This document shows, in pieces, positions 38,549-46,566 of a DNA stretch of 50,592 bases (its first letter is position 1; each line of letters starts with the position of its first letter). Source of the DNA: Puniceicoccaceae bacterium K14 (lineage in GTDB: Bacteria > Verrucomicrobiota > Verrucomicrobiia > Opitutales > Opitutaceae); assembly GCA_022538095.1 (NCBI GenBank), contig JAKYXN010000039.1, positions 1 through 50,592 of the forward strand, read 5' to 3'. Position numbers and translations under genes: made by a program. Under the pieces are notes generated by a model. That model was not told the DNA's origin. It did no database searches and saw only the letters and a program-made list of their open reading frames with translations.

Positions 38549-39070
38549 CTAAGTCAAAGTCACTCCTTAGGCTATAATTTGGCAAGGCGGTTTTTATCTG
38601 TTGAAAGAGGTTCGAGAGTCTAAATCGGAGGGTGGTTCGTTACCGTAAAAATGTTCCACGTTTTAGTTCTATGATTTGTTCTACAAATTGCTCTTCAAGT
38701 GATAATCAAAGACTTAAAAATAAGAGATATATCATTCATGCAGATCTAAAAGAGCGATTGGAGTAGACTATACATCCTAATTTTAATGAAAAAATCTTTA
38801 AGAAGAGGCTCTATTCGTTTTGTAAAAAAACGACCTATCAGCAATAGGCCCTGCAGTTTTTAGTTTGAGCGAAATTGTCGATTTGCCACCGAAACACCTT
38901 GTTCGGCAGCAAAACGATTCTAGGCTCTAACTCAGTCAGCGCTAATTGTTCTAGCCAATTCCACTAGCAATTTTTTGGTTCGCTTCTGCACTAAAACGAT
39001 AAGCTTCGGTGCCCAATGTTACAAGCCGAACGATTGGACCAGAGATAGTTGCAGAGTTACCGCATCACAT
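38549..39070. other. 522-base region without a recognisable gene
   Basis: No convincing coding sequence was found. On the minus strand, three short open stretches (37-42 codons) lie between 38840 and 39064, in different frames, with no recognisable family and lengths expected by chance. An operon terminator lies at 38824-38850. The rest (38549-38823) is AT-rich, and a 10-base half parS-like sequence occurs at 38652. An exbD gene, expected after the ExbB gene, is not here. Confidence 0.5.
38824..38850 (-). terminator. Rho-independent terminator of the HDOD-TPR-ExbB operon
   Basis: On the minus strand, GGCCTAT pairs with ATAGGTC (one G-U pair) around TGCTG, followed by G and seven T. It is about 220 bases beyond the ExbB-type gene, leaving an unusually long untranslated tail. 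Confidence 0.75.
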
Positions 39071-39805
39071 TCATCTGGCATTTGCTTGTGTTTTGTCTTC
39101 TAAAGTATCCGCTATCATGCCTGCTCTTTGAGCGTTTTCCATTATCGCGTTATTGAGGCGATTGTTGAAATAGGAATACGCAATCATTGCTGGGATTCCG
39201 ATACATAGTCCGGTTGCAGTGGTGATGAGGGCTTCGCCGATATCCCCAGCCAGGAGTTCTGGGCGCCCCATGCCACCAGATGACATGGTTTGAAAAGCAC
39301 CTATCATACCGCTTACCGTTCCAAGTAAGCCTACCATAGGTGCGACTCCCGCAACTACGTTTATGTAATGTATCCACTGACTTACGTTATTTTCTTCGAT
39401 CTCTATTTTTTCCGCGATAGCATTGTTAAATGATTCTAAGCGGTCTGCGTTAGGGACAAGTTTTGCATCCTTCACCAACGCGAATTCGAGGGAACGTCCT
39501 AGCAGAGTAGTGTCGTTTTTACAGTGATACATCGCATCTTCAATTCGTCCTGCACTGCAAAGCTTCGTGATGTGATTTGCCAATTGGTCTGTTCCAAAAT
39601 TGATCGCACGCGTTTCACGAAAACAATGAATGATTAAATAGATGAGTGTCATGGAACATATTCCCAGCGGTATCATTGCCCAACCGCCTTGACTGATCAT
39701 AGTAAATAGAGATGAATCACCATTGTTTGAGGCTTCTTGAGCAAATAAACTCTTGGAGGCCCATAGACTGAAGAACGTGAAGAGTGCGGGGTAGAATTTT
39801 ATCAT
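39071..39805 (-). CDS. MotA/TolQ/ExbB-type proton channel protein
   Basis: A 244-residue inner membrane protein. A signal-peptide-like N-terminus (about 1-21, ending SLFAQ) is followed by the first transmembrane helix (about 35-55). The conserved MotA/TolQ/ExbB core has two helices (VAGVAPMVGLLGTVSGMIGAF and EALITTATGLCIGIPAMIAY). Such proteins form a proton channel with an ExbD/TolR partner to energise outer membrane processes. The start at 39805 is chosen because it follows the upstream stop by two bases (TGA-TT-ATG) and begins the signal peptide. No ExbD follows. Confidence 0.85.
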   Translation of the reverse strand: MIKFYPALFTFFSLWASKSLFAQEASNNGDSSLFTMISQGGWAMIPLGICSMTLIYLIIHCFRETRAINFGTDQLANHITKLCSAGRIEDAMYHCKNDTTLLGRSLEFALVKDAKLVPNADRLESFNNAIAEKIEIEENNVSQWIHYINVVAGVAPMVGLLGTVSGMIGAFQTMSSGGMGRPELLAGDIGEALITTATGLCIGIPAMIAYSYFNNRLNNAIMENAQRAGMIADTLEDKTQANAR

Positions 39806-39807
39806 AA

Positions 39808-40713
39808 TCAAGGTTGGCCGAGCGTTTGATATATTTGAGTGAGGTTTAATGATTTCGATGTTCCCGGGCGGGGATCGATTTTTTCGAGGGCAATTGTATG
39901 AGAGCCTATATTCAATGTTCTGGGCAGTTCTCTGGTCCAAGCGAGCCGCCTCGCTTCCATTTCTCTTTGCAAGGATTGCTTTAAAGTCTCATCTCGTGTG
40001 CCTTCAGCTGACAAGATTGCAATTGAGTAGCAGGTCGCGAGATCGTCTGCCTCGTCAGAGGCTCCAAAAGTAATTGGCTGGAGGCTCAACCAGAGAGCTC
40101 TTTCATAGTTTTCCTTTTCAAGTTCTAGAGAGGCGAGAATCATCCATGGGGTTGGATGTAGACTGGATTTGTATCCATTCTCTATTAGTTCTTCTGCAAT
40201 TAGTTGGGCTTGGCTCGGGTCGTTTGATTTCCAAGAATAGTTTAAACTACAAAGCTCCAGAGTTTGTAGAATCTCTGCGTTCTGTATCTGAATTTCCCAG
40301 AGCTTTATTTGCCCCAGGGCCTTGCCGAATTGTTGCGTTTCACCAAGAGCGTGAATGTATTTTAAAAAAAACGCTTCCTCTTTCTTGGGAAGTAGCCCGA
40401 GGTAGGGTTCTCGTTTCTCTACCAAACGAGTGAGAAACTTTAGCGCACCGTAATAGTCGCTCTGTTCAAGGGACTGCTTTGTTGCTTCGACAAGATCATT
40501 ATCGCCAAAATGAAACAGCCTAATTGTATCGGGTGAAAATCTTCGAATCGATTGCCAGTTTTGCTCAGCATCTGCAAGACGTACATAACCTCCTTCCATT
40601 CCTTGGAGGTAACCAAATACTTTTCCACCATCGTTCAAAGTAAGTTGATCTTTGGCAACGAGCTCAAACGCGAAAATAAGCAATGCAAATATATACAGTA
40701 AACGTCTCATCAT
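39808..40713 (-). CDS. Exported protein of unknown function, TPR-like
   Basis: A 301-residue protein starting at 40713 (MMRRLLYIFALLIFAFELVAKD), which is a clear signal peptide. An N-terminal 35-residue segment (LTLNDGGKVFGYLQGMEGGYVRLAD) looks like a small beta domain. The rest is helical with tetratricopeptide-like repeats (DYYGALKFLTRLVEKREPY; PWMILASLELEKENYERAL). The ATG overlaps the stop of the large TPR gene in ATGA fashion, so translation is coupled. It is probably a periplasmic partner of its neighbours. Confidence 0.75.
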   Translation of the reverse strand: MMRRLLYIFALLIFAFELVAKDQLTLNDGGKVFGYLQGMEGGYVRLADAEQNWQSIRRFSPDTIRLFHFGDNDLVEATKQSLEQSDYYGALKFLTRLVEKREPYLGLLPKKEEAFFLKYIHALGETQQFGKALGQIKLWEIQIQNAEILQTLELCSLNYSWKSNDPSQAQLIAEELIENGYKSSLHPTPWMILASLELEKENYERALWLSLQPITFGASDEADDLATCYSIAILSAEGTRDETLKQSLQREMEARRLAWTRELPRTLNIGSHTIALEKIDPRPGTSKSLNLTQIYQTLGQP

Positions 40714-43502
40714 AGCTGAGTTGCGGCTGAGAGATTTGCCATTGCTTGCTCTAAAGTTAACTCTATTTGTGACTTGAAAGGGTGGGCCTCGAAGCGTTTT
40801 TGTCTGAGGAATTCTCTGCAAGTATTGGCTGCTTTTTCGGCTTCACCTAGTTTACCAAATAAGACGGCTGATTGTGTGTAGCTTTCTGCTACGATATTAT
40901 CGTAAGCAGGATACAAAGTGTAGATCCGTTGGTAATAGGCTATTGATTTTTCGTAATCCGCTTGAAGATGCTCGTTTCGGGCTAGCCCCAATAGGGCTTG
41001 GGCTTTGTGTTCGCTTGAAATTGTGCGTTGTCGAAGAATTTCCTCGAAAACAGTTTGAGCTGATTTGTATTCATGATTGAGGCTCAAGGCATTACCTTTT
41101 GCTAGTTGGCTTTCTTGAAAATAGGGAAACTCTGGTGTGGCTTGTGAGATCTTGTTGAGCCATGCAAGTTCCAGTATTTTATCTCCATCAAACTTGCTGG
41201 TAATCGACAATCCGTAATGAGCAAAATTTATGTATTTTGATTCTGGATAGTAGCGTAACAAATGATTTAGCATTTCTTCTCCTGCAGGAGATTGTATTCG
41301 GGCCAATTCTAGACCCGAATAAGCTAATACCTCGATTGGGAGTTTTTCGAATTCTAATTCATTTGGTAACTCAAGGAGCATAACTTCTGCTTGGTGTTTC
41401 TTTCCTTGATTTTTAAGGAATAGAGCTTGGCAAAGCTGAAGGCGGCATCGTAGGGTTATGTTTGTTTGCTGAGTGTTGTGAGCCAGAGTGGATAGGTTTT
41501 GAAAATAGTTTTCTTTCTTATTTAGTAATTGAATACAGTTTAGAATGTTTTCTGCTTCGACCTTGTTTCCATGTTTCTGCAAAACCTGTGTGACAGTTGA
41601 CTCAGCATTTTCCCACTGCCCATTCCCTAAGAAAATTCGTGCTAGCTCGTGGTGAGAATCGATTGCGTGACTTGTACCAGTCCAGTGCTGGAGTGACTGT
41701 TCCAGGGATTCGATTGCTTGGTCCACTTGCCCTGATAGCTCGTAAGCGAAAGCGATCTGGAGATGAGCGTGGAAATAGACGTCTACAAATGAACTACTAA
41801 CTTTTTGGTAGTATGCAATTGCTTCAGAGAAATTTCCCTCCTCAAGATAACAATCACCCAAAAGTAGATATGTTTCATCTTCTCTTAAGAATCCAGGATA
41901 GCTCTCAATATATGAATATAAAGATTGGATACAGTTATCGATTTCGCCGAGTGCGAATTGGCAACAAGCGATTCTGTAGAGCGATTCCGATTTGTATCTA
42001 GATTTGTTAAATTCCGAGTGATTTTTTTTGAAATGATCAAGTGATTCTCGAAACGAACCTTCCAGAAAATAGGTGAGAGCGACCCAGTTTTGAGCTTGGG
42101 TTTTAAAATGGTTGTCATCGGATGACTGAGAAACGAGAGCGAAATCGTTTCTAGCATTTGGAAACTGCTTTAGTCTGACAAAGATAATCGCACGTTGAAA
42201 GAGGGCGGGATAATAAAGATTGGGGTGTTGCTGCGATTCTATTATAGAAGTGAATACATCAAGGGCCTCGTCAAATCGTTTGAGATCAACCAAGCTAGAG
42301 CCTAGGTCGAGGAGGGTATTAGCTGCTTCCTTACTTTCGGGGTGTCTTTGTAAGTGAGCTTTGGCGATTACGATGGATTCTTCAGTTCGTTCTAAAGCCT
42401 TTGCAGATCGTATCCAATTACTGAAACCAATTGAGCTAATTTCATCGTTCACTGATTGGCTCAAATTTTCAAAAATTAGCCAGGCTTCGCGATAACGTTT
42501 TTCGTTACTGAAGGCTTTGCCTTTTCTTATCGCGAGGAACTCACTGTAATCTTCCATATTACTCAAAGCATCTAGGTGGCTTTGAGTATTGTGGAGAACG
42601 CGCCCATAGAAATCATCCCATAGATGGGCTTCCATTGAAAGTTCTCTTCGTTTGGTTTCATAACGTTGTTCTAGTTCGGCGAATGCCTCTTTCTGTAATT
42701 CTAGCAATCGGACCTTGTCTCTTACTAATCGGTAACAAAGGAGAGCTTCTCTCGGTTTGTTTTGTTGTAAGAGGTAGTCGCCAACTTCGATGGCGGAGAA
42801 GGATAGGACTGCTAGCTCAGGCATCGCATTTTCACTCCAGTGGGTTTCGAACAATACCGTTCCAGCGTTATCGAATTGCTGGTTTTCGATGTAGTTACGA
42901 ATCAGCAATAATGCGGCTTGAGTTTTTGCTCTCCCTGCGGGTGATTTCGCAAGAGTAGACACTAGCAGGTCATTCGCTTGCTTGATCTGGTTTGTTTCTT
43001 TAAGCAATCTCGCTTCATGGGTCACTGCTACCGTTGCTTGTTCTATGGATACGCTTGAATTTCGAAACGATCGGAATTGCTCAATTGCCTTTGCGGTCTC
43101 TCCGGATTCAGTGAGGGCTAAAGCTAAACAGAACGAAGCGAAATTTTCGTTTGGACTATCTTCGCTGTATTCATCGAGAAACAATTCTAGATGGTAGGAG
43201 CTGAGGTCGTATTTGGAGGCCTTGAAGGCGGTATATCCACTTATTGGGAGCAATTTCGTAGGCAGGGCTCCCGATTCCCACTCGGGCTCTTTAGAGTAGA
43301 GCTCTTCAATCTTTGCGAATGTATCCGCTGCGGTGTGGTAGTCGCCTTGAGAAAAAGCGTGGGTGCCGCGATCCAAGAGTTGAGGAAGCGTTGAGAATTC
43401 GATTCCTCCTACTGCAGTGGTAGAAAATAGTACAAGCACAGCAGAACGCCCGCTGTACAGAATTTGCCGAAGCAGTTTTAACTTGCTTGGAAGGGGTAAC
43501 AT
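40710..43502 (-). CDS. Large exported TPR-repeat protein
   Basis: A 930-residue protein with a basic N-terminus and hydrophobic segment (about 19-34) that looks like a signal peptide or anchor. Nearly all the rest consists of tetratricopeptide repeats of about 34 residues, for example DYHTAADTFAKIEELYSKEP, NFSEAIAYYQKVSSSFVDVY and DYEKSIAYYQRIYTLYPAYD. TPR arrays bind other proteins, and with the downstream TPR-like and ExbB proteins this one probably forms part of a cell-envelope complex. The function within the complex is unknown. Confidence 0.8.
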   Translation of the reverse strand: MLPLPSKLKLLRQILYSGRSAVLVLFSTTAVGGIEFSTLPQLLDRGTHAFSQGDYHTAADTFAKIEELYSKEPEWESGALPTKLLPISGYTAFKASKYDLSSYHLELFLDEYSEDSPNENFASFCLALALTESGETAKAIEQFRSFRNSSVSIEQATVAVTHEARLLKETNQIKQANDLLVSTLAKSPAGRAKTQAALLLIRNYIENQQFDNAGTVLFETHWSENAMPELAVLSFSAIEVGDYLLQQNKPREALLCYRLVRDKVRLLELQKEAFAELEQRYETKRRELSMEAHLWDDFYGRVLHNTQSHLDALSNMEDYSEFLAIRKGKAFSNEKRYREAWLIFENLSQSVNDEISSIGFSNWIRSAKALERTEESIVIAKAHLQRHPESKEAANTLLDLGSSLVDLKRFDEALDVFTSIIESQQHPNLYYPALFQRAIIFVRLKQFPNARNDFALVSQSSDDNHFKTQAQNWVALTYFLEGSFRESLDHFKKNHSEFNKSRYKSESLYRIACCQFALGEIDNCIQSLYSYIESYPGFLREDETYLLLGDCYLEEGNFSEAIAYYQKVSSSFVDVYFHAHLQIAFAYELSGQVDQAIESLEQSLQHWTGTSHAIDSHHELARIFLGNGQWENAESTVTQVLQKHGNKVEAENILNCIQLLNKKENYFQNLSTLAHNTQQTNITLRCRLQLCQALFLKNQGKKHQAEVMLLELPNELEFEKLPIEVLAYSGLELARIQSPAGEEMLNHLLRYYPESKYINFAHYGLSITSKFDGDKILELAWLNKISQATPEFPYFQESQLAKGNALSLNHEYKSAQTVFEEILRQRTISSEHKAQALLGLARNEHLQADYEKSIAYYQRIYTLYPAYDNIVAESYTQSAVLFGKLGEAEKAANTCREFLRQKRFEAHPFKSQIELTLEQAMANLSAATQL

Positions 43503-43529
43503 TGGGGTGAGTTGAATGGCCCGACTAAA

Positions 43530-44396
43530 CTATAGAAGCATTGAAAGTTGGTTGTGTCGGTCGTTGATTTCGAAGCGGCATTCGTCGATTATTGAGGGGA
43601 GGTCCAAAGCACTGATACGAAGTTCGTTCAATGCCCATTTAAGAGAAGTGGGTAAAGGCTCGTCGGAGTTGTATCCGTTTAACTGGGCGGGGATCCAAAT
43701 GGCAACTACGAGAGTCGCAGTGGGAGCTTTGAAAGCGACTGCATGCTGTGGCCAGGCCAGATTCTTAATCGCTTGCCAGATCGCTCCATCGTATTGCCAA
43801 TGTTTTAGAAGCTCCGCACCGGCTCGGTAATGGCTTATCCCAAACCTTGCTAGTTCAAATTGAGTGATCTCCATTCCTCCAGCTTTTTGGGGAATGTCGA
43901 ATTCTCGTTCTCTTTTGTGCAAATAGAGATCGATCGATAATTTGCCGATGGCATGCAAAAGACCAGTGATATAGGCAATATCTGAATCCGTTCCAGTTCG
44001 CTTAGCGAGTGTTTCTGCTGCAATAGCGACGTTTAGACTTTGGTTGGAAAATTCAGTCGCACTGATGCCGTAACAAGGGAGAGCCTGGAAGAATGAATCA
44101 TGCTCAACGATTTGGCCGAGTATATTCCTGAGTTCTTGGAACCCTATACGCGAGATGGCGGCTTCCATACTGGTTACTTTTACTGCGGCTCCATAAAATG
44201 CACTATTAGTTACGCGCAAGATATGAGCCGACAACCCAGGGTCTGTTTTTAAAAGAGATGCAATGTAATCGAGGGCAACGTCCTCGTCTTGAATAAGCTT
44301 GTCGAGTCGACTGAAGATACGCGGACTCGTTGGAAGGTTTGCAGAATACTCAAGCAACAGAGTGAGCGATAGTTTATCGTTGTCCTCGGGAGTCAT
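43530..44396 (-). CDS. HDOD-domain signalling protein
   Basis: A 288-residue protein whose residues about 15-215 form an HDOD domain, a catalytically inactive relative of HD phosphohydrolases used in signalling (SLLKTDPGLSAHILRVTNSAFYG; ISRIGFQELRNIL; YITGLLHAIGKL). No GGDEF, EAL or receiver domain is attached. It is the first gene of the four-gene unit, 27 bases before the large TPR gene, so it may regulate that envelope system. Confidence 0.85.
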   Translation of the reverse strand: MTPEDNDKLSLTLLLEYSANLPTSPRIFSRLDKLIQDEDVALDYIASLLKTDPGLSAHILRVTNSAFYGAAVKVTSMEAAISRIGFQELRNILGQIVEHDSFFQALPCYGISATEFSNQSLNVAIAAETLAKRTGTDSDIAYITGLLHAIGKLSIDLYLHKREREFDIPQKAGGMEITQFELARFGISHYRAGAELLKHWQYDGAIWQAIKNLAWPQHAVAFKAPTATLVVAIWIPAQLNGYNSDEPLPTSLKWALNELRISALDLPSIIDECRFEINDRHNQLSMLL

Positions 44397-44468
44397 TTAT
44401 AAAGGGCCTAGAATGGCAACGTCGATCAATACGTCGAACTTATGCCTGCATTTGGATTAGTATCCAGT

Positions 44469-44492
44469 AAAATCCTGTATAATAAGGATTTT
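44469..44492. repeat. Inverted repeat with TATAAT in the loop
   Basis: AAAATCCT and AGGATTTT form a perfect 8-bp inverted repeat around GTATAATA, about 75 bases upstream of the HDOD gene. The loop contains TATAAT on the plus strand and TATTAT on the minus strand. It could be an operator over a promoter or a weak bidirectional terminator. Confidence 0.35.
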
Positions 44493-44555
44493 GTTTTCGA
44501 CGGCAACTAACCCGAGTGCTTTTCACTCAACTTGTATTCGCGATCGAATCTCTCG

Positions 44556-44607
44556 TTTTGCATCGGATCATCTTTCCCAAAGGAAAAATGGTCGGGGCGA
44601 AAGGATT
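44556..44607. repeat. Direct repeat, copy A: duplicated 3' end of tRNA-Pro plus downstream flank
   Basis: These 52 bases match 44740-44791 at 50 of 52 positions. The shared part includes the last 19 bases of the tRNA-Pro gene (with the encoded CCA) and the adjoining hairpin. Copy A lacks the rest of a tRNA. One of its two changes turns a U-A pair of the hairpin into a U-G pair, so the stem is retained. Confidence 0.85.
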
Positions 44608-44739
44608 GGTCCTCTCTTCGCTCGGAGTCCTTCGGACCCATGCTTCGCATGTCCCATCTTCGCTCGCGCTGCTCGCTTCGTCGAACCTTTGTCCGGTTCT
44701 CATCCTTTCGATGAATACCTTCCGGTGAGAGGAAGACTT
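44608..44739. repeat. Hairpin-chain element between the tRNA-Pro repeats
   Basis: This 132-base segment is a chain of small hairpins with similar TTC/TTCG-like loops: GTCC-TTC-GGAC (44627-44637), ATGC-TTC-GCAT (near 44640), GAACC...GGTTC (44683-44699), CATC-CTTTC-GATG (near 44701) and ACC-TTCC-GGT. It is bounded by a 7-bp inverted pair, TCCTCTC (44610-44616) and GAGAGGA (44727-44733). It looks like a palindromic extragenic repeat; whether it recurs elsewhere in the genome cannot be seen here. Confidence 0.6.
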
Positions 44740-44791
44740 TTTTGCATCGGATCATTTTTCCAAAAGGAAAAATGGTCGGGGCGAAAGGATT
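44740..44791. repeat. Direct repeat, copy B: native tRNA-Pro 3' end and flank
   Basis: This is the partner of 44556-44607, 184 bases away. It contains the authentic 3' end of tRNA-Pro and an 8-bp hairpin, ATTTTTCC-AAAA-GGAAAAAT (44754-44773), abutting the encoded CCA. Confidence 0.85.
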
Positions 44792-44849
44792 CGAACCTTC
44801 GACCTCCTGGTCCCAAACCAGGCGCTCTACCAGGCTAAGCTACGCCCCG
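44773..44849 (-). tRNA. tRNA-Pro (anticodon TGG)
   Basis: The minus strand folds as a full 77-base tRNA with encoded CCA. The acceptor stem is CGGGGCG with CGCCCCG, discriminator A. The anticodon stem-loop CTGGTTTGGGACCAG exposes TGG. The T-arm contains GGTTCGAATCC. A perfect -35 box TTGACA lies upstream on the same strand (44895-44890), but its -10 partner is unclear. Its 3' end is duplicated 184 bases downstream. Confidence 0.95.
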
Positions 44850-45011
44850 CAAAAAAGAGAGCGGAACAAGAACCTAGAATCCAAACACCTGTCAAGAGTT
44901 TCTTGGATAATGAGTGGAGAATTTTAGCGAAAAAATGTCCATGCCCCTTAACTCGTAGCGTTTTTCATATCGCATTCGGTTTTAAAATTGTCAGAGTTTC
45001 GCAAAAACCTA

Positions 45012-45662
45012 ATGGACCACCTTTCTTCTACAGATCTCGATTCTCCTTCTAAAACGCCTTTGTTTCTCGGAATAGCGGCTCTTATTCTTGCGATCGCTGC
45101 AGTGGTACTGGCTTGGCTTGGATTTACCAAGGTAACGGCTTTAGAAGCTCAGTTAAGTGAGCTGTCTTCGGGCAATGACTCAATTGCTGCAATTGAAGGC
45201 GAGGTTGCTAAGAATTCTGATCAGCTCAAGCAGGTGATAAGTGGCGTTACCGGAATGCGTGAAGAAGTTAATAAAGCGCTTGGTGGCATCCAAGATGATA
45301 TCTCAAGTAACAAGAAGAATATTCGAGGCGTAACCATCCAAGCGGGTACAGCGCTCAAGAAGGTTAGAGAATTGGAAGCAAAAGGAGTCCAGGTCGTTGC
45401 TGCTCCTGTGGAGGCTCCCCGGGTTTCAACTTCGCCTAAAGACAACCCGGAAATTGATGTGACGAAAGCTCCAAAGGAATCTACTCCCTTGGAAGGTCGC
45501 GAGCCTGAGACGCAAAGATACCGCATCAAGAGTGGTGATTACCTGAGTAAAGTAGCCGCCCGTTTTAAAATATCTCTCAATGATATTCTTAAAGCAAACC
45601 CTGGCATTGATCCGAATCGTTTGGCGATTGGTCAGGAAATCGTAATCCCGTCTGCGGAGTAG
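45012..45662 (+). CDS. Membrane-anchored LysM protein
   Basis: A 216-residue protein. It has a transmembrane helix at about 17-38 (PLFLGIAALILAIAAVVLAW), a coiled-coil region (about 45-125), a Pro/Glu-rich linker, and a C-terminal LysM domain (about 170-214: YRIKSGDYLSKVAARFKISLNDI...). LysM binds peptidoglycan, so it probably bridges the inner membrane and the wall. A TTG start at 44988 adds 8 residues and is possible. The Nudix gene begins 2 bases after its stop. Confidence 0.8.
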   Translation: MDHLSSTDLDSPSKTPLFLGIAALILAIAAVVLAWLGFTKVTALEAQLSELSSGNDSIAAIEGEVAKNSDQLKQVISGVTGMREEVNKALGGIQDDISSNKKNIRGVTIQAGTALKKVRELEAKGVQVVAAPVEAPRVSTSPKDNPEIDVTKAPKESTPLEGREPETQRYRIKSGDYLSKVAARFKISLNDILKANPGIDPNRLAIGQEIVIPSAE

Positions 45663-45664
45663 GT

Positions 45665-46261
45665 ATGTCGGACGAGGGAAGCTTTTCTGACGAGAAAAGT
45701 CCTAGTAAGTGGGATGTCCTCAGTAGCGAGACGATAACCACAAACCAGATTTTCACTCTCAAAGCGAAACAGTATCGTCATCCTATTCGCGGCTCTGAAG
45801 GGAGCTTTTTCAGTATCGAATCTAATGATTGGGTCAAAGTGTTGCCAATCACGAAAGACGGACAAGTGGCTTTGGTTCATCAATACAGATTTGGAGTGGA
45901 GAAAACATCCTGGGAGTTGCCGGGGGGTGTTATTGATAGTGGCGAGGATCCAATTGTTGCGGGATTGAGAGAGCTGTCCGAAGAAACCGGCTTCACTTCT
46001 GAGAGGCATCGCTTGATGTGCTCGCTTCACCCCAATCCAGCGATTCAGAACAACACCTGTCATTTGGTTTTGGCAGAAGAGTGCGAGCTTACGGAAAATG
46101 TGTCCTGGGACGAGCACGAGGAATTGGAAATAAAGCTGTTTCCAATAGACGAGGTTTATCAGATGGCGCTACGTGGTGAGATTTTCCATTCTTTAAGCAT
46201 TGCTACTCTGTTCCACTATTACCCGGAGTATTTAAAATTTCAGGCCCGTCGCCGTCCCTAG
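45665..46261 (+). CDS. Nudix hydrolase (ADP-ribose pyrophosphatase-like)
   Basis: A 198-residue hydrolase that cleaves nucleoside diphosphates linked to another group. The Nudix box is perfect: G88...E94...R102-E103-L104-x-E106-E107-x-G109-F110 (within GGVIDSGEDP and LRELSEETGF). The arrangement upstream (VHQYRFGVEKTSWELPGG) is like that of ADP-ribose pyrophosphatases. The substrate is not certain. It is directly coupled to the LysM gene (2-base gap). Confidence 0.87.
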   Translation: MSDEGSFSDEKSPSKWDVLSSETITTNQIFTLKAKQYRHPIRGSEGSFFSIESNDWVKVLPITKDGQVALVHQYRFGVEKTSWELPGGVIDSGEDPIVAGLRELSEETGFTSERHRLMCSLHPNPAIQNNTCHLVLAEECELTENVSWDEHEELEIKLFPIDEVYQMALRGEIFHSLSIATLFHYYPEYLKFQARRRP

Positions 46262-46566
46262 GATTGTTGGGGGAGAGTCGATGCCAGCTGTTGGAACCGA
46301 ATTAGGTTTGGATCTTCAGCCAAGATTTTAGCAGCGGGTCGAAAATCGGGCAAAATATTGATAGCCAAGCTGTTGATATGAAAAGGAGTCATGATAAATA
46401 TTAATGCGTTGCATCGATCCCTCTTATCTTAATGAATCTTAGTGTGTTAAGGAAGATTCCTAATTGACCTAGGAAAAACATACAGCTATCTCTCTGCATC
46501 GGATTATTGGCTTCCGAAGTGCATAAGCGCTCCACCAATTTCCAATCAAATGACTATTTATTTCCG
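46262..46566. other. Upstream region of the sdh operon
   Basis: These 305 bases hold no gene. The distal part shows a GAATCTT...AAGATTC inverted repeat (46434-46459) immediately before a candidate promoter (46464-46492). A TTG at 46507 opens the sdhC frame but is a poor start. Confidence 0.5.
46434..46492 (+). promoter_or_regulatory. Candidate sdhCAB promoter with upstream inverted repeat
   Basis: TTGACC (46464-46469) and TATCTC (46487-46492) are 17 bases apart, about 75 bases before the sdhC ATG. A 7-bp inverted repeat GAATCTT/AAGATTC with a 12-base spacer ends 4 bases upstream of the -35 box, where an activator could bind. Confidence 0.4.

Noticed and set aside
38840-39064. Short minus-strand open stretches after the ExbB gene, considered as an exbD or transposase relic
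   Set aside because: Each is 37-42 codons, a length expected by chance. None shows ExbD motifs or a known transposase motif, and all three frames are similarly open.
44507-44755. An 82-codon minus-strand open frame across the hairpin-chain element
   Set aside because: It is a by-product of the repeat: rich in Arg, Glu, Asp and Ser because of the palindromes, and it overlaps the duplicated tRNA end.
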